A DNA stretch of 32,968 nt from Dehalococcoidia bacterium (GTDB lineage Bacteria; Chloroflexota; Dehalococcoidia; UBA6926): positions 1 to 32,968 of the forward strand of contig VXMO01000013.1 of NCBI GenBank assembly GCA_009841045.1, given 5' to 3'. Under the pieces are notes generated by a model, which was not told the origin of the DNA, did no database searches, and saw only the letters and a program-made list of their open reading frames with translations. Positions 16,465-23,981 of this stretch are shown in pieces (positions within the stretch are counted from its first letter, which is position 1; each line of letters begins with the position of its first letter). Position numbers and translations under genes: made by a program.

Positions 16465-17652
16465 ATGGATTTCCGATTTTCTCAAGAAGACGAAGCGTTT
16501 CGCCGGGAAGTGAGAGAATTCGTCAACGCCGAGTGGGATCCCAAGGGATACGACTCAGTCGGCGCGTCCATCGCCTCCTATGATCTCCACACTCACGAGG
16601 CCATAGACCTTGTCAAGGAATGGCAGCTCAAGCTCGCCGATAAGGGTTGGTGGACTCTGCACTGGCCCACTGAGTTCGGCGGGCAGGGCGCGCCCATCTC
16701 CCGCCAGCTGATTTATCGCGAGGAAATGGCCTACTGGGGCGCGCCGTCATCGGGCGCGAGCGACCTTGTTGGGCCTGTCCTGATGTACCACGGAAATGAA
16801 TGGCACCGAGACGAACTGCTGCCTCACTACGCCACTGCCGAGATTGAGTTCTGCCGCCTGCTCTCCGAGCCCGGTGCGGGATCTGATCTTGCAAGCGTGC
16901 AGACACGGGCGGTGGAAGACGGCGATGATTTCATCGTCACCGGCCAGAAGATCTGGACCTCCATGGCGGAGATGGCCGATTACGGACAGGCGCTTGTTCG
17001 CACCGATCCCGAAGCGGCCAAGCATCGTGGCCTGACCTATCTCATCATCGATATGAAATCGCCGGGCATCATTCTCCGCCCGCTGTACGACATGCTTGGA
17101 CGCCGCCGATGGAGTGAGGTCTTCATGGATGAGGTGCGTGTGCCGAAGCGCAACATGGTTGGAGAAGTCAACCGCGGCTGGTACGCAACCATGACGCACC
17201 TGTCGTTTGAGCGTTCCAACATCGGGGGGCCGGCGCGGATGCTGCGCACGGTTGAGGAGTTCATTGACTACGCGCGTGAGGTAAAGGTGAACGGAGAGCC
17301 GCTGCTGAATGATGTGCGAGTGCGGCACGTGCTAGCTGACATGCGTCTGCAGATTGAGGTGGCGCGGATGATCTCTTACCGCGTGGCGTGGATGCAGACA
17401 CGTGGTGAGATTCCCGTCAAGGAGTCATCGCAGACCAAGCTGTGGGGCGATGCGCTGCACCAGGGCATCTATCGGGGAATTGCCTCTATCCTGAATGATT
17501 ACGGGCAGTTGCGGCCGGAGGACAAGTGGGCACCGGCAGGGCGCTTCATGGGCGTGAACTCCATCCTCGCGACGGGGCTTAGCATTGGTGGCGGCACACG
17601 AGAGGTTCAGAAGAACATCATCGCGCAACGGGCGCTGGGACTGCCGCGGTAG
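16465..17652 (+). CDS. Acyl-CoA dehydrogenase, large form, class A (copy 1)
   Basis: A 395-residue FAD enzyme expected to oxidise an acyl-CoA at the alpha-beta bond. It has an N-terminal helical domain (MDFRFSQEDEAFRREVREF), a beta domain with L-L-S-E-P-G-A-G-S-D-L and G-Q-K-I-W-T-S-M, and the motif L-S-F-E-R with Glu249, which aligns with the catalytic Glu of isovaleryl-CoA and long-chain dehydrogenases. The medium-chain-type Glu is replaced in the C-terminal S-I-G-G-G-T-R-E-V-Q-K segment. The usual R-x-x-F-G...F-Q and Q-x-H-G-x-x-G flavin contacts are not seen. It ends in IIAQRALGLPR. AGGGAGA lies six bases before the ATG. The substrate is unknown. It is the first of eight paralogues. Confidence 0.92.
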   Translation: MDFRFSQEDEAFRREVREFVNAEWDPKGYDSVGASIASYDLHTHEAIDLVKEWQLKLADKGWWTLHWPTEFGGQGAPISRQLIYREEMAYWGAPSSGASDLVGPVLMYHGNEWHRDELLPHYATAEIEFCRLLSEPGAGSDLASVQTRAVEDGDDFIVTGQKIWTSMAEMADYGQALVRTDPEAAKHRGLTYLIIDMKSPGIILRPLYDMLGRRRWSEVFMDEVRVPKRNMVGEVNRGWYATMTHLSFERSNIGGPARMLRTVEEFIDYAREVKVNGEPLLNDVRVRHVLADMRLQIEVARMISYRVAWMQTRGEIPVKESSQTKLWGDALHQGIYRGIASILNDYGQLRPEDKWAPAGRFMGVNSILATGLSIGGGTREVQKNIIAQRALGLPR

Positions 17653-17780
17653 GCTCTCTTTTTGTCCCCCACAGCTACCTGCGTGGTATGCTGACAACGG
17701 TTGCGAATTGGAAAGAAACCGCGTTCAGCGGCTGACAGTGACGGCGCGCCTCAGGCACGCCGGTGGGGAGGCAGGCACCA

Positions 17781-18986
17781 ATGGATTTCACGTTTGCGCC
17801 GGAAGATGAGGCGTTTCGACAGGAAATTCGAGAGTTCGTCCGGCGGGAATGGGATCCCAAGGACTACAACACTGATTTGAACGTCTTCGGCTACGACTTT
17901 GACAGTGCCGAGTATCGCGAGGACGCCAAGGTCTTTCAGAAGAAGCTGGTTGAAAAGGGCTACTGGACGATGGCGTGGCCGGAGGAGTACGGCGGACAGG
18001 GACTCCCGTTGTCCCGACAGGTCATCTACGCTGACGAACTTGCGTATGCAGGCGCGCCGCAAGGAAGCCCCGGGGCGAATATCACCGGCGCGATCATGTA
18101 CCACGCCGATGACTCCATCAAGAACGAGTTTCTTGGCAAGATGGCGACCAATGACATCGACTGGGCGCAGGGCTTCTCCGAGCCAAACGCCGGCACTGAC
18201 CTCGCCAGCTTGACCACGCGCGCCGTTGAGGACGGCGACGATTTCGTCGTCACCGGCCAGAAGATATGGTCGTCCGGCTCACACTACGCCAACTGGTACC
18301 ACGTGCTGACGCGCACGGACCCGTCCGCGCCCAAGCACCGCGGCATCACGTACCTGATCATGCAGTTGAAGGACGATGACGGGAACCAGATGCCCGGCAT
18401 CACACTGCGGCCTCTTTATGACATGTTTGGCCGACGCCGCTGGAATGAGGTCTTCATGGATGAGGTTCGCGTTCCCAAGCGGCAGGTCATCGGCGAGGTG
18501 AACCGGGGTTGGTACGCTGCCATGACGACGCTCAACTTCGAGCGGGCGGGTGGCACGGGTGCGAGAAACGTTGCCGTGCTGGAGAAGTTCCTCGACATGG
18601 CCAAGAACCTCAAGTTCAACGGCGAGCCAGTTCTCAATGACCCCCTCGTCAGGAATCAGCTCGCGGACCTGCGCATTCGTGTTGAGACTGGCCGCATGCT
18701 TTCACTGCGCCTCATCTGGCTACAGTCCAAGGGCGAGGTGCCGCAGTCTGAGAGCCTGATTGCCAACCTGTATTCGTCGATGATGGCGAAGTTCAACTTC
18801 TGGCCTGCCCTGGCACAGATTATGGGGCCGTATCGCGCCCTGCTGCAGGGTGAGAGCCGCTCCCCGGACAACGGGATGTACGGCACGAACTATGCGCTTT
18901 CGATGGTGACGGGTTACGCGGGCGGCGGTGGCATCCTGCTCGCTCCGGGCCTGATTGCGCAGAGAGGGCTTGGTCTGCCGAGGTAG
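17781..18986 (+). CDS. Acyl-CoA dehydrogenase, large form, class B (copy 2)
   Basis: A 401-residue paralogue. The N-terminus is MDFTFAPEDEAFRQEIREF, followed by G-F-S-E-P-N-A-G-T-D-L-A-S-L and the class-specific G-Q-K-I-W-S-S-G-S-H-Y-A-N-W-Y-H segment. L-N-F-E-R gives the likely catalytic base Glu254. Class B differs from class A at the C-terminus, where GGT-x-E-[IV]-Q is replaced by G-Y-A-G-G-G-G-I-L-L-A-P before LIAQRGLGLPR, and it carries an extra N-F-W-P-A-L-A...G-P-Y-R-A-L-L region. The ATG at 17781 is chosen (GGGGAGG nine bases upstream) over an in-frame GTG at 17763 that overlaps that site. A weak promoter-like TTGTCC-19-TATGCT lies at 17662-17692. Confidence 0.92.
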   Translation: MDFTFAPEDEAFRQEIREFVRREWDPKDYNTDLNVFGYDFDSAEYREDAKVFQKKLVEKGYWTMAWPEEYGGQGLPLSRQVIYADELAYAGAPQGSPGANITGAIMYHADDSIKNEFLGKMATNDIDWAQGFSEPNAGTDLASLTTRAVEDGDDFVVTGQKIWSSGSHYANWYHVLTRTDPSAPKHRGITYLIMQLKDDDGNQMPGITLRPLYDMFGRRRWNEVFMDEVRVPKRQVIGEVNRGWYAAMTTLNFERAGGTGARNVAVLEKFLDMAKNLKFNGEPVLNDPLVRNQLADLRIRVETGRMLSLRLIWLQSKGEVPQSESLIANLYSSMMAKFNFWPALAQIMGPYRALLQGESRSPDNGMYGTNYALSMVTGYAGGGGILLAPGLIAQRGLGLPR

Positions 18987-19059
18987 CCTATTCCAACGCT
19001 AGCCAACACCATGTGGAGACTCGGGGCATAGACGCCCCAACTCGGTAAGGATCTCGTCA

Positions 19060-20748
19060 ATGTCAAACATGAGTGGGGGCGAGGCGCTTGTCGCGTCTCT
19101 TGTGAAAGAAGGCGTCGAGGTCGTTTTCGGCATCCCGGGCATCCACATGTCCGGTATTGTCGCTGCCATGCGTGATGAGCCCTCGCTGCGGCTGGTTACC
19201 ACGCGCCATGAGGCTGGAGCGGCACACATGGCGGACGGCTACGCCCGCGTCTCCGGCAAACCGGGAGTGTGCCTGGTAGTGCCGGGCGCGGGGCTGTACA
19301 ACGCGGCCTCCGGTCTGGCAACGGCGTATGCCCGGTCTTCACCCGTTCTGACCATCGTAGGCCAGATCCCGCGTAACCTAATCGGCAAGGGGCTGGGAGC
19401 GGTGCATGAGGTCGTCGATCAGGCAGAAGTTGTGCGTCCGGTAAGCAAGTGGCGCAGGCAGGTTCTGCGGCCCCGGGATATTCCGGACGCCATGACAGAG
19501 GCGTTTCGCCAGATGCGAACAGGCCGTCCAAGGCCCGTTCTGGTTGAACTTCCGCCGGAGGCGGGAGTTGAGCGAGAAGAGGTAACCCTGCGTGACCCCG
19601 CGCCTGTCTCCCACATTGTTCCCAGCGCCGATGATCTCCGCAGAGCGGTTGACGTCATCATGGAGTCCCGACTGCCCATTATCTACGCCGGAGGCGGCGT
19701 GGCGCAATCCAATGCAGAAGCGTTGCTTGTGCGGCTTGCTGAGGAGACCAATATCCCGGTTGTTACCTCAAGCGGCGGCAAGGGAACGATTCCGGATGAC
19801 CATCCCTTCTCCTACGGCTCCTGCTTCGGCCCGCGCGCCGAGATGGATGAGATGAACCAGATCTATGAGGTTCTGGCCTCCGCCGACGTCGTCATCGGAA
19901 TTGGCGCGCGATTCTCCATGGGCAATCCGGCCGGAGAATCGTCCACGCTCATCAACATCAACATTGATGATTCGGAGTTGACTCGGGTTCAGTCGAATAC
20001 GATCCCGCTGCACGGAGACGCGGGAGCCACGATTGAGGCGTTGCTGCCGTTGCTTGCGGAAGCTGGCGCTCAGGATCGACCGTCCCCGGAAGAGGCGGTC
20101 GAAGTGACCAAGAGGCTCATCGCTCACTACGATATTCGCGATGAGGAGCCACAGTATCCGATCCTTGAGATGATGTGGAATACCCTGCCTGAGGAAACCG
20201 TCATCGCCTGGGACGTTACGCAATTCGGCTACTACGCGCGATCACACTACCGGGTGAATCGACCCAAGACGTACATCGATTCCGGCTATTCGTTCAACCT
20301 GGGGTATGCGTTTCCCACGGCTATGGGCATCAAGGTGGCGCGGCCGGATGAGCCGGTCGTTTGTGTAACGGGCGACGGCGGCTTTATGTTCAACGCAACC
20401 GAGTTGGCAACCGCCGTGCAGTACGGCATCAATATTGTTACTGTCGTGTTCCGGGATAACGCATACGGCAACGTCGCGCGCGATCTCCATAACTACTTCG
20501 GCGGCACGTATGGTACTGAACTGCGAAATCCCGATCTCGCCCAATTTGCGGAGTCGTTCGGCGCGGTCGGCCTGCGAGCGGGCGACCCGCAAGATCTGGC
20601 GTCGCTACTGCCCGAGGCCTTGTCCCGAAATGCCCCGGTTCTAATCGACGTGCCGCTCACGGACATATCGCTGCCTCCGGCAAAAATGTTCAGAGGACAG
20701 GCGCAGCCCCCATGGACCATGCCACAAGAAGGTCTGATAGACAGTTAA
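19060..20748 (+). CDS. ThDP-dependent enzyme, acetolactate synthase-like (IlvB family)
   Basis: A 562-residue thiamine diphosphate enzyme with the three-domain layout of the family: Pyr domain (about 1-170), central domain (about 190-330, with Y-A-G-G-G-V-A) and PP domain (about 370-550). The activating Glu51 is in T-R-H-E-A-G-A-A-H-M-A-D-G-Y-A-R, and the ThDP/Mg motif G-D-G-G-F (438-442) runs to Asn467 and N471 in R-D-N-A-Y-G-N. Relatives include acetolactate synthase, benzoylformate decarboxylase and 2-hydroxyacyl-CoA lyase; which reaction this one catalyses cannot be read. No IlvN or branched-chain pathway gene is near. Its place among ACADs suggests a role in acyl or 2-keto/2-hydroxy acid breakdown. 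A small GGGGC/GCCCC stem (19023-19038) lies in the leader. Confidence 0.88.
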   Translation: MSNMSGGEALVASLVKEGVEVVFGIPGIHMSGIVAAMRDEPSLRLVTTRHEAGAAHMADGYARVSGKPGVCLVVPGAGLYNAASGLATAYARSSPVLTIVGQIPRNLIGKGLGAVHEVVDQAEVVRPVSKWRRQVLRPRDIPDAMTEAFRQMRTGRPRPVLVELPPEAGVEREEVTLRDPAPVSHIVPSADDLRRAVDVIMESRLPIIYAGGGVAQSNAEALLVRLAEETNIPVVTSSGGKGTIPDDHPFSYGSCFGPRAEMDEMNQIYEVLASADVVIGIGARFSMGNPAGESSTLININIDDSELTRVQSNTIPLHGDAGATIEALLPLLAEAGAQDRPSPEEAVEVTKRLIAHYDIRDEEPQYPILEMMWNTLPEETVIAWDVTQFGYYARSHYRVNRPKTYIDSGYSFNLGYAFPTAMGIKVARPDEPVVCVTGDGGFMFNATELATAVQYGINIVTVVFRDNAYGNVARDLHNYFGGTYGTELRNPDLAQFAESFGAVGLRAGDPQDLASLLPEALSRNAPVLIDVPLTDISLPPAKMFRGQAQPPWTMPQEGLIDS

Positions 20749-20798
20749 ACGTCCTTTCCCGCATCGCCCCGCCACGCTATTGCGCTGTATGATTAGCC

Positions 20799-20826
20799 CG
20801 TCAAAGGGGTAGCCGTTCATTTGACG
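20799..20826 (+). promoter_or_regulatory. Leader stem-loop before ACAD copy 3
   Basis: CGTCAAA (20799-20805) and TTTGACG (20820-20826) form a 7-bp stem around a 14-base loop, ending three bases before the Shine-Dalgarno GAGGGAG (20829-20835). It may affect translation start or be an operator. No protein target is known. Confidence 0.4.
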
Positions 20827-20843
20827 GCGAGGGAGTACACGCC

Positions 20844-22043
20844 ATGGATTTCAGGTTCTCCGCTGAGGATGAAGCTTTCCGGCAGGAGGTTCGCGACTTC
20901 GTTCAGAGCGAGTGGGACGACCGCGGCTATGACCTCGTCTCCACGATGAACACGTCGTGGCATCTTGATGACAACGCCGCCCTCGCTTTACAGCATGAAT
21001 TCGAGCAGAAGCTTGTGCAAAAGGGCTGGTGGACGATGCACTGGCCAAAGGAGTTCGGCGGCCAGGACGCCGGCATTGAACGGCAACTCGTCTATCGCGA
21101 GGAGATGGCGTACCAGGGAGCGCCGTCCGCGCAGGGCGGCGGACTAGTCGCGCCGCTCCTGATGATTCACGGGCAGGACTGGCAGAAGGAGTATTTTATC
21201 CCCCGCCTTGCTAACGCTGAATTTGAGTTCGCGCAGGGATTCTCGGAGCCGAATGCCGGTTCGGACCTCGGCTCACTGACCACACGCGCCGTCGCGGACG
21301 GCGACGATTTCGTTATCAACGGCCAGAAGATCTGGACGTCAACCGCCCACCACCCTCGCGCCAAGTGGGGGCATATACTTGTGCGGACGGATCCGGACGC
21401 CGCCAAGCATCGTGGCATCTCCTATTTCCTCATCGACATGGAGTCCCCGGGTATCTCTTTGCGCCCGCTGTACGACATGCTTGGGCGTCGACGATGGTCG
21501 GAGTGGTTCCTTGAGGACGTTCGTATTCCTGCTCAAAATCTTGTCGGAGAACTCAACCGTGGCTGGTACGCCGCTATGACGACACTTTCGTTCGAGCGCG
21601 CGTCCGTTGACATTCCCGCGGCGCTGCTCCGCGAATGGGAAAAGATTGTCGACTACCTTGGCACGACGAATATCAATGGAGAGCCGTTCACAGCGAATCC
21701 CATTGTGCGCAACGAGATGGCAGACCTGCGGATCTATGTCGAGCTGGGGCGTATGCTGGCGTACCGTGTGGCATGGATGCAGACGAAGGGTCTAATGCCG
21801 CAGGCGGAGGGATCGATTGCTCGCGTCTGGGCCGGCGAGGCGACACAGCGCATATTCCGCACCGGCGCTCGTCTCATGCAGGACATGGGCACGCTCATCC
21901 CCGGCGGCCCGTCTCGATGGTCGCCGATGGGCGGCTATATCGGCGCCAACCACTACCTCTCGACGGGGCGCACATTCGGCGGCGGCACCAAGGAGATTCA
22001 GCGCAACATCATCGCGCAACGGGGGTTGGGGCTGCCGAGGTAG
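20844..22043 (+). CDS. Acyl-CoA dehydrogenase, large form, class A (copy 3)
   Basis: A 399-residue paralogue, closest in style to copy 1: MDFRFSAEDEAFRQEVRDF, W-W-T-M-H-W-P-K-E-F-G-G-Q, then G-F-S-E-P-N-A-G-S-D-L and G-Q-K-I-W-T-S-T-A-H-H. L-S-F-E-R gives Glu251 at the isovaleryl-type catalytic position. The C-terminus has F-G-G-G-T-K-E-I-Q-R and ends IIAQRGLGLPR. GAGGGAG is eight bases before the ATG. Weak -35/-10-like hexamers (TTTCCC 20755-20760, TATTGC 20778-20783, 17-base gap) precede the leader stem. The C-terminal half overlaps, in another frame, a long open frame leading into the HNH gene; only the part after 22082 of that frame looks real. Confidence 0.92.
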   Translation: MDFRFSAEDEAFRQEVRDFVQSEWDDRGYDLVSTMNTSWHLDDNAALALQHEFEQKLVQKGWWTMHWPKEFGGQDAGIERQLVYREEMAYQGAPSAQGGGLVAPLLMIHGQDWQKEYFIPRLANAEFEFAQGFSEPNAGSDLGSLTTRAVADGDDFVINGQKIWTSTAHHPRAKWGHILVRTDPDAAKHRGISYFLIDMESPGISLRPLYDMLGRRRWSEWFLEDVRIPAQNLVGELNRGWYAAMTTLSFERASVDIPAALLREWEKIVDYLGTTNINGEPFTANPIVRNEMADLRIYVELGRMLAYRVAWMQTKGLMPQAEGSIARVWAGEATQRIFRTGARLMQDMGTLIPGGPSRWSPMGGYIGANHYLSTGRTFGGGTKEIQRNIIAQRGLGLPR

Positions 22044-22081
22044 AGCGCCGGATTCATCTTGGGCAAAAGGGCAATGTCGCT

Positions 22082-22477
22082 ATGATGGAGCGCGAATGGG
22101 CGCAGTGCGCGTACTGCGCTGACCCGTTTACTGATTTCGGGCCCAAGCCGACGTGGGAGCACGTGATTCCGCTTGATCGCGGGGGATGCGATCACCTCGC
22201 CAACCTCGTGCAGGCGTGTCCAGACTGCAACCGCGCCCTTACCGGGCTGAATGAGCGCGGCACACTGACACCCATCGAATGGTGGGCACGACAGGAATGG
22301 TTCCGCGACGGGCCTGAGGACGTGACCTCATTCGACTACGCGGGGTGGTCTCAGCAGCAACGGCAGGACGCGCTCAATCGCGCCGCATATTGGGAGGCGC
22401 GAGCCCGCTGGCACCTCCAATTCGAGTGCATGACGAACCCGCACGGTCAGATTTCGCCCTTGCATCACGACGATTAG
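22082..22477 (+). CDS. HNH endonuclease-domain protein
   Basis: A 131-residue protein with a clear HNH/McrA-type fold. C9xxC12 and C46xxC49-N50 form the structural zinc site. Glu26-His27 in W-E-H-V-I-P-L-D-R-G-G stands for the usual D/E-H metal and catalytic pair, and Asn41 in A-N-L-V completes the HNH pattern. The C-terminal half (about 55-131) is Trp-rich and not recognised. Such small proteins may be restriction-type, phage-derived or housekeeping nucleases. It lies 38 bases after copy 3, inside a metabolic cluster, with no phage gene or methylase beside it. The start could be either of two adjacent ATGs (22082 or 22085). The frame is open far upstream across copy 3, but that part is a shadow. 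Confidence 0.85.
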   Translation: MMEREWAQCAYCADPFTDFGPKPTWEHVIPLDRGGCDHLANLVQACPDCNRALTGLNERGTLTPIEWWARQEWFRDGPEDVTSFDYAGWSQQQRQDALNRAAYWEARARWHLQFECMTNPHGQISPLHHDD

Positions 22478-22505
22478 AGAATCCGCTCCTTCTTACGTGC
22501 GGCTC

Positions 22506-22534
22506 TTTACCGCGTCCAACACGAGTGCTAGAGT
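22506..22534 (+). promoter_or_regulatory. Promoter of ACAD copy 4 (TTTACC / TGC-TAGAGT)
   Basis: TTTACC (22506-22511), a 17-base spacer ending in TGC (extended -10), and TAGAGT (22529-22534), 89 bases before the ATG. The same pattern occurs before copies 5 and 6. Confidence 0.6.
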
Positions 22535-22622
22535 GCGCCTAGCTTTGTGACGGGTATTGGCCGCCGCGCTTTGAACGGCGGTAATCATCGCGCGGGCGAT
22601 GAGTGGGGCAGGAGGCGCTCCG

Positions 22623-23834
22623 ATGGATTTTCGGGAAGACCCACAGGATCAGGCATTTCGCACCCAGGTGCGTGATTTCATCACCAAGAACTGGGACGAC
22701 AAGGGCTTTGACGGCCACAGCATGGCAGTCCGCTCCTGGGACTTCGATATGCAGGAGTCCCGCGAGAACGACAAGGAGTTTGTGAAGAAGCTTGTCGACA
22801 AGGGCTGGTACACGATGACCTGGCCCAAGGAGTTTGGCGGCGGGGATTATCCCATCAGCCAGCAGTTTATCTACAAGGAAGAGCTGGCCTATGCCAATGC
22901 CCCGAACGGCTCACCGCAGTCCAATATCACCGGCGCGCTCATGTTCCATGCCTCGGATGAAGTGAAGGACGAGTTCCTGCCTCGAATGGCGAACGGCGAC
23001 ATTGAGTGGGCGCAGGGCTTCTCCGAGCCGAACGCCGGCACGGATCTTGCCTCTCTACAGACCCGCGCTGTGGAGGACGGCGATGATTTTGTCATCACCG
23101 GCCAGAAGATATGGTCGTCGGGCGCGCATCTGGCGGACTGGTACCACGTGCTCGTCCGCACGGACCCGGAGGCCCCCAAGCACCGTGGCATCACCTATCT
23201 GCTGGTCAATCTCAAAGATGAAGAGGGCACCCGCCCGGACGGCCTGACCCTGCGGCCTTTGTATGACATGATGGGCCGCTGGCGCTGGTGCGAGGTCTTC
23301 ATGGACGGCCTCCGCGTGCCGAAGAAGTACGTGCTGGGAGAGGTCAACCGCGGCTGGTATGCCGCCATGACCACGCTGAACTTTGAGCGAACCGGCACCG
23401 AGGGCCCCGTTCGCCATATCGGCATCCTTGAGAGGTTCATTGACATGCTCAAGGAGGCGACGTTCAACGGGGAGCCGGTGCTCAGTGATCCGATGGTTCG
23501 GCACAAGCTGGCTGATCTGCGTGTCACCATCGAGGCCGATAGGCAGCTCGCCAACCGTGTGGCGTGGATGCAGGCGCGAGGCGATGTGCCTCAGCATGAG
23601 GGCGCGATCTCCGGCTACCGCAACCAGGTGACAGCCAAGCTGCACTTCTGGCCGACACTCGCCAAGATCATCGGCGACTACGGCATCCTGAATCGTGGCG
23701 AGGGCAGGGCGCCCCATAACGGCTACTACGGCGCCTACAATGCCATCTCGCTGTCACTGGGATTCGGCGGTGGCGGCGGCATCCTGCTCGGGCCGAACAT
23801 CATCGCGCAACGGGGACTGGGACTGCCGAGATAA
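22623..23834 (+). CDS. Acyl-CoA dehydrogenase, large form, class B (copy 4)
   Basis: A 403-residue class B paralogue: MDFREDPQDQAFRTQVRDF, W-P-K-E-F-G-G-G-D-Y-P, G-F-S-E-P-N-A-G-T-D-L-A-S-L and G-Q-K-I-W-S-S-G-A-H-L-A-D-W-Y-H. L-N-F-E-R gives Glu255 as the likely base. It has M-G-R-W-R-W-C-E where the others have G-R-R-R-W-[NS]-E, so a usually conserved Arg-Arg pair is changed. The C-terminus has F-G-G-G-G-G-I-L-L-G-P-N and IIAQRGLGLPR. The ATG at 22623 has AGGAGG seven bases upstream; a GTG at 22599 would precede that site. A strong terminator follows at 23867-23905. Confidence 0.92.
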   Translation: MDFREDPQDQAFRTQVRDFITKNWDDKGFDGHSMAVRSWDFDMQESRENDKEFVKKLVDKGWYTMTWPKEFGGGDYPISQQFIYKEELAYANAPNGSPQSNITGALMFHASDEVKDEFLPRMANGDIEWAQGFSEPNAGTDLASLQTRAVEDGDDFVITGQKIWSSGAHLADWYHVLVRTDPEAPKHRGITYLLVNLKDEEGTRPDGLTLRPLYDMMGRWRWCEVFMDGLRVPKKYVLGEVNRGWYAAMTTLNFERTGTEGPVRHIGILERFIDMLKEATFNGEPVLSDPMVRHKLADLRVTIEADRQLANRVAWMQARGDVPQHEGAISGYRNQVTAKLHFWPTLAKIIGDYGILNRGEGRAPHNGYYGAYNAISLSLGFGGGGGILLGPNIIAQRGLGLPR

Positions 23835-23866
23835 GCAGCTTTCTCGCTCCCGATTGGAAGTAAATG

Positions 23867-23905
23867 GCCCCCCGCGCCCTTAAGTGGCGCGGGGGGCTTG
23901 TTTAT
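23867..23905 (+). terminator. Strong rho-independent terminator
   Basis: A perfect 12-bp GC-rich stem (23867-23878 with 23886-23897, arms GCCCCCCGCGCC / GGCGCGGGGGGC) with a CTTAAGT loop is followed by TTGTTTAT. It separates ACAD copy 4 from the solute-binding protein gene. Confidence 0.88.
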
Positions 23906-23934
23906 CATTGCGAGCCCTCACTGTTGCCGTCCCG

Positions 23935-23940
23935 TAAAAT
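23935..23940 (+). promoter_or_regulatory. Probable -10 box (TAAAAT) of the solute-binding gene
   Basis: TAAAAT lies 41 bases before the GTG at 23982 and after the terminator. The -35 is unclear (TTGCGA at 23908-23913 is 21 bases away). Confidence 0.4.
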
Positions 23941-23981
23941 GGAATAGCGGGAGCAGTGAGATCGGTCGAGGAGTGTGTTCT

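Noticed and set aside
21635-22081. Upstream extension of the HNH frame across ACAD copy 3
   Set aside because: The translated extension has no family features and lies fully inside copy 3. The HNH fold begins only after the adjacent ATGs at 22082/22085.
23898-23981. TTG at 23898 as start of the family 5 binding protein
   Set aside because: It lies within the terminator T-run region and would put 28 extra residues before a standard lipoprotein signal; the GTG at 23982 has a proper Shine-Dalgarno.
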